DNA of 9,626 bases, from assembly GCA_018679695.1 (NCBI GenBank), contig JAHHKH010000075.1, positions 1 to 9,626 on the forward strand, written 5' to 3'. Below, in pieces: positions 7,101-9,626 of this stretch (position 1 is its first letter; every line of letters begins with the position of its first letter). Position numbers and translations under genes: made by a program. The stretch is from Maribacter sp. GTDB lineage: Bacteria > Bacteroidota > Bacteroidia > Flavobacteriales > Flavobacteriaceae. The notes beneath the pieces were generated by a model, which was not told where the DNA came from, did no database searches, and saw only the letters and a program-made list of their open reading frames with translations.

Positions 7101-7434
7101 CGATGTGGCCATCAGTTCTACTGAACTAGGTTTCAATACCTTTTTTGCAGGTGGTATAAACGAGTTTAATGTATATGATGGTACTACCATTAGGTTACAG
7201 GAAGCATCATTAGGGTATTCGTTACCATCTAAGATGTTGAAAGATACTCCTTTCGGAAGCTTGTCTTTCACATTATCCGGACAAAATCTATGGTTTAAGG
7301 CTGTAAATTTCCCTAAGAATGTTCGTTATGATACCAATGCATCGAGTACCGGTGTTGGTAATGGCCAAGGTATTGACTTCTTTACCGGCCCTTCTTCAAG
7401 ACGATATGGATTCACTGTAAGGGCTACCTTTTAA
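4183..7434 (+). CDS. SusC/RagA-family TonB-dependent outer-membrane transporter
   Basis: This 1083-residue protein is a TonB-dependent channel of the SusC/RagA type, which imports oligomeric nutrients (glycans or peptides) delivered by its SusD partner lid. Visible parts are a signal peptide (1-21, cleavage after AYA), an N-terminal carboxypeptidase-regulatory-like domain (about 24-98, VSGNVTDETGIPLPGVNILIKGT), and a TonB-box-like EEVVVTAQG (102-110). A plug domain (about 115-245) follows, with the family signature PLFVVDGVP (178-186) and LKGLSATVLYGNRGRNGVILISTKG. The rest is the beta-barrel, ending in YGFTVRATF with the terminal Phe typical of barrel proteins. The length is normal and the frame intact. 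A run of nine A bases follows the ATG closely. The SusD-like gene begins 10 bases after the stop, so the two are certainly an operon. The substrate is not revealed by the sequence. Confidence 0.96.
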   Translation: MKKKCTWLLMLYLIGISWAYAQEKSVSGNVTDETGIPLPGVNILIKGTTTGIQTDFDGNYTIQAAEGQTLIFSFIGQRTEERIVGASNIINLQMLEDAQALEEVVVTAQGIQREERSLGYAVTTVDEDQVSSRPDADIGRVLQGKVAGVNITANNGLSGSGTNIIIRGYSSVTQSNQPLFVVDGVPVDSGTNTQTSFLDGNTESSRFLDIDPNNIANISVLKGLSATVLYGNRGRNGVILISTKGAATGESVGKTEVTFNQSVFASNAVLPKYQDNYGGGFHQGFGFFFSNWGPRFDRSDDDGISNAGQFLGNGNNGVALLRHPWNFLADQTLTAGFEDLLAQPYDYKPYNGVEEFFRTGYVTSTSVNVRGGSEKASFSLNYGRTEDKGITPGNRILRNNFGLGGNAKLANKLSVNGVFNFIRTDFKSPPNAVSTGSGAAFNGGAVFGDLLYTPRSVDLTNLPFQAADGRSVYYRSGNDIQNPYWTVANVKTTQNTDRFLGNGSISYELNDWMNISYRLGLDSYTELNSYGQNRGGVDGVAQGVLRTSSVRNTIWNHDIILTADKNLTEDINLKAIAGANSRRDEFAQDGVESQGQLVFGVLEHFNFTTPSSVNSLVRTGNPNLNQNFEENLVGLYLDLTFSYKDFLFLNAVGRNDWSSTLERENNSLFYPGASVSFVPTTAFEGIQGDFLNYVKLRVGYGSSAGFPTPFNTRDVLSLNSRSLVDINGNVVSSNTVSNTLGNRDLKPERVEEIEFGLDTRLFNRLNLNVSLFDKTTTDLITNRTLDSSTGFTSTTVNIGEIQSQGVEVDFDIDVLKEYENNIGINLAGNFSTIETTVTDLAEGTENILLTDAITGEAANYAVEGRPFGVLLGSTVLKDDNGNRLVNDAGRYLVDNTISEIGDPNPDWTAALIPTVRFKNFTLSANLQYRHGGDIYSVTTAALIGRGVVDDDNPIDRESQYLLPGVKQSDGTPNDVAISSTELGFNTFFAGGINEFNVYDGTTIRLQEASLGYSLPSKMLKDTPFGSLSFTLSGQNLWFKAVNFPKNVRYDTNASSTGVGNGQGIDFFTGPSSRRYGFTVRATF

Positions 7435-7444
7435 TTTATAAGAA

Positions 7445-9175
7445 ATGAAAAACAGTAAAAGCATTATGAAAAATAGGTTGAAAAAAATTGGTTTGGCGCT
7501 TGTTGCTACATCGATATTATTGATAAATGGATGTGAAACCACGAACCTTGGAGTGGTGCCAAGTCCAAATGAACTGAACCCGACACAGGCCGATGTGGAT
7601 TTCTTTCTGAACAGCATTCAGCAAATGGTTGCCAAATTGCATTCTGGGACTGAGGGGCGGGCAGAAAACGGTTGGGCACAATTTGGTATGGAGCCGGTGC
7701 GGATTCAACATGGTTTCGGACCCACATATAGAGAATTATATGAACCCGCAGATTTTGACCAGATATGGGATGATGCCTATTCCGAAGCATTGATAGATAT
7801 CCGAACCATGACTCCCCTTGCCGAGGAAGCTGGCCTAAATACGCATATAGCCATTGCACAAATTTTGGAAGCCTATATTGTGACCACACTGGTTGATATA
7901 TTCGGGGATGTACCTTACTCTGAGGCGGCTAGTGGCGGTGAAGGTATTTTTAATCCTATCGTAGATTCAGGGGCTTCGATTTATGCAGCTGCGGATCAAC
8001 TACTGGTTGAGGCTATTAACAACCTCAACGCGAACGAAATTGCTTTGCCTACCAATGACCTGTATTACGGAGGTGATGAAACTAAGTGGATAAAGGCAGC
8101 GAATACCATGCGATTGAAACTCGCTATTCAAACCCGGTTGGTTAACCCATCGGAATCAGCTGCTACCATAAATAGTTTGATTGCCGGAGGTCAATTGATC
8201 CTCGATTTTGGAGATGACCTACAATTCCAATGGGGTGCCAATAATGCTGCCCCGGATAGTAGACACCCCTATTTTGACGCAAATTTTGATGGACAAGGCC
8301 CAAGTTCTGATTTCTATACCTGTAATTATTATATGGATCTACTCGCCAATCAATATTCACAAGCGGATCCCCGAACCCGATATTATTTTTACAGGCAACA
8401 AAGTGACTACTCGGGCGCCGATGTCGTCACCAAGGAATGTGTCACCGAGGTTTTAATTCCCGCTTGGTGGGACGATTTCGACCTCTATTGCACAGTTCCC
8501 AATCTAAATGGTTTTGATGGTCTCTGGGGCAGAAACCACTTGGATGATGACGGCATACCACCCGATGATGCCTTCCGTACACTGCACGGGGTATATCCCA
8601 TTGGAGGCCCCTTTGATGACAATAGCTTTAATACCGCTGTTTCGGGTTCCTCTGCCCCAACGGTAGGTTTGGCAGGTGCAGGAATATCCCCTATCCTACT
8701 TTCTTCCAATACAAATTTAATGTTGGCTGAAGCTGCACTTACAATGGGTACGACAGGTGATGCCCGGATCTATTTGGAAAATGGTGTTAGGGAATCAATG
8801 AATAAGGTATCCGCTTTTGGAGCTGGGCTGGCAGTAGGGACCGGTTTTGAGGCTACTGGTGCCTCGATAGATACCCATGTCTCAGAAATATTGGCAGCAT
8901 ATGACGCAGGAAACGATACTGATAAACTGCGTATTATAGCCGAACAGGTATTTATTGCCTCCTGGTGTAATGGAATGGAAGCCTATAACACTTATCGAAG
9001 AACGGGTCAACCCGATAATCTGACCCCTGCCTTTGTGGTGGAAAACCCAGGCACCTTTGTACGATCAATGTGGTATCCGCAAGTTGCTTCGGATAACAAC
9101 ATTAATATTACGCAGAAAACGAATCCTGACACCCCGGTATTCTGGGATACCAATCCCGAAGGATTTGTAGATTGA
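7445..9175 (+). CDS. SusD/RagB-family nutrient-binding outer-membrane lipoprotein
   Basis: This 576-residue surface lipoprotein is predicted to cap the SusC-like channel and capture its substrate. A lipoprotein signal ends in LLINGC with lipidation at C30, and E31 follows. Family features are the helical N-terminal half with AYIVTTLVDIFGDVPYSEA (143-161) and NTMRLKLAIQTR (220-231). A middle stretch carries WGRNHLDDDGIPPDD (361-375) and GVYPIGGPFDD, which I recognise from the SusD-like_2 branch. The C-terminus contains MWYPQ...NNINITQ...TPVFWDTNP. C293, C332, C349 and C508 could form disulfides outside the cell. An in-frame ATG at 7466 (M8) would give a shorter, more typical signal peptide (lipid Cys at 23), and neither ATG has a Shine-Dalgarno sequence. 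The stop is 17 bases before the next gene. Confidence 0.95.
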   Translation: MKNSKSIMKNRLKKIGLALVATSILLINGCETTNLGVVPSPNELNPTQADVDFFLNSIQQMVAKLHSGTEGRAENGWAQFGMEPVRIQHGFGPTYRELYEPADFDQIWDDAYSEALIDIRTMTPLAEEAGLNTHIAIAQILEAYIVTTLVDIFGDVPYSEAASGGEGIFNPIVDSGASIYAAADQLLVEAINNLNANEIALPTNDLYYGGDETKWIKAANTMRLKLAIQTRLVNPSESAATINSLIAGGQLILDFGDDLQFQWGANNAAPDSRHPYFDANFDGQGPSSDFYTCNYYMDLLANQYSQADPRTRYYFYRQQSDYSGADVVTKECVTEVLIPAWWDDFDLYCTVPNLNGFDGLWGRNHLDDDGIPPDDAFRTLHGVYPIGGPFDDNSFNTAVSGSSAPTVGLAGAGISPILLSSNTNLMLAEAALTMGTTGDARIYLENGVRESMNKVSAFGAGLAVGTGFEATGASIDTHVSEILAAYDAGNDTDKLRIIAEQVFIASWCNGMEAYNTYRRTGQPDNLTPAFVVENPGTFVRSMWYPQVASDNNINITQKTNPDTPVFWDTNPEGFVD

Positions 9176-9192
9176 TAGCTTATCTTATTAAA

Positions 9193-9626
9193 ATGAAAAA
9201 AATCAATAAAATGAAAAATATCAATAAATTCATTATTTGCCTGGTCCTATTGGCTATAGCCTTTGTTTCCTGTGATAGGGATGAAGACAAGAATCCATTT
9301 CCAGAGCCCAACCAGGAAGAGAATATAGCCCCATATATGAGGGTGAAAGACTTTCAGACCGTGGTTCCTGTACCAGATTTGGCAACGGGTTCTTTCGAAG
9401 CAAATTTTAATACCCCTAGGGATAACGTCTCTTCTTATGACCTAGCTGTAAGTCATGAGCCCGCAGGAGGTACGCCTACAGATGCGGTTACTGTGATGTC
9501 TCTAACCACCTTCCCGAGCGATGTAGAAATTGCGTATACCGAACTTGCGGCTGCAGTGGGGGTTTCAATAGATGATATTGGAGGAGGTGATATTTTCCGA
9601 TTTTTAGGTACTGTAACCAGTAGTAC
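9193..9626 (+). CDS. SusCD-associated surface lipoprotein, 3' end beyond the window
   Basis: A frame of 144 complete codons opens at ATG 9193 and is still open at the window edge. A lipoprotein signal peptide (FIICLVLLAIAFVSC) puts the lipid on C27. The following DRDED is strongly acidic, as in the Bacteroidota signal that sends lipoproteins to the cell surface. The visible mature part (about 50-144) looks like a beta-rich Ig/fibronectin-III-type domain with FEANFNTPRDNVSSYDLAV, then a segment ending VGVSIDDIGGGDIFRFLGTV. Such proteins often stand third in SusCD operons and are thought to help hold substrate in the manner of SusE/SusF, but no specific ligand can be named. A second in-frame ATG at 9211 (M7) lies in a near-duplicate of the first start region. 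The total length is unknown. Confidence 0.8.
   Translation, partial: MKKINKMKNINKFIICLVLLAIAFVSCDRDEDKNPFPEPNQEENIAPYMRVKDFQTVVPVPDLATGSFEANFNTPRDNVSSYDLAVSHEPAGGTPTDAVTVMSLTTFPSDVEIAYTELAAAVGVSIDDIGGGDIFRFLGTVTSS

Noticed and set aside
7506..7889. 127-codon minus-strand frame over the SusD-like signal and N-terminal region
   Set aside because: It is antisense to an intact SusD-like gene, and its translation is low in plausibility, with no hydrophobic core or domain pattern.

Overview
The window looks like chromosomal DNA of a marine-type flavobacterium (Bacteroidota, probably Flavobacteriaceae). The evidence is a SusC/SusD outer-membrane pair, low GC, A-rich start regions without Shine-Dalgarno sequences, one TAnnTTTG-type promoter element, and a membrane-anchored AraC regulator of a kind common in this phylum. 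No RNA gene, insertion sequence, CRISPR array or CAZyme is visible.

Left part (1-1906): a possible start of a minus-strand gene at the left edge, then purU (formyltetrahydrofolate deformylase, TTG start). A DUF4197 lipoprotein candidate follows almost immediately and probably shares its transcript. A strong intrinsic terminator lies about 170 bases beyond that gene.

Middle (1907-4182): a signal-sequence/TPR/seven-transmembrane/AraC regulator lies between two repeat-bearing spacers. The 566-base spacer between its stop codon and the susC-like gene is the most unusual part. It holds two copies, 337 bases apart, of a 53-base operator-like repeat (43/53 identical, with a 23-base perfect core). 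The copies share a downstream promoter-like motif at identical spacing and a third conserved block. A 105-base segment bounded by inverted repeats and a 20-base symmetric tandem repeat are also present.

Right part (4183-9626): a co-directional, tightly packed cluster of a SusC/RagA TonB-dependent transporter (1083 aa), a SusD/RagB nutrient-binding lipoprotein (576 aa), and a third lipoprotein cut by the window edge. The working model, which is inference, is that the regulator senses a nutrient or intermediate in the periplasm or membrane and binds the duplicated sites to switch on the SusCD uptake operon. The substrate cannot be told from this window. This is a recognisable nutrient-uptake locus rather than a new system. 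The novelty, if any, lies in the duplicated control region.
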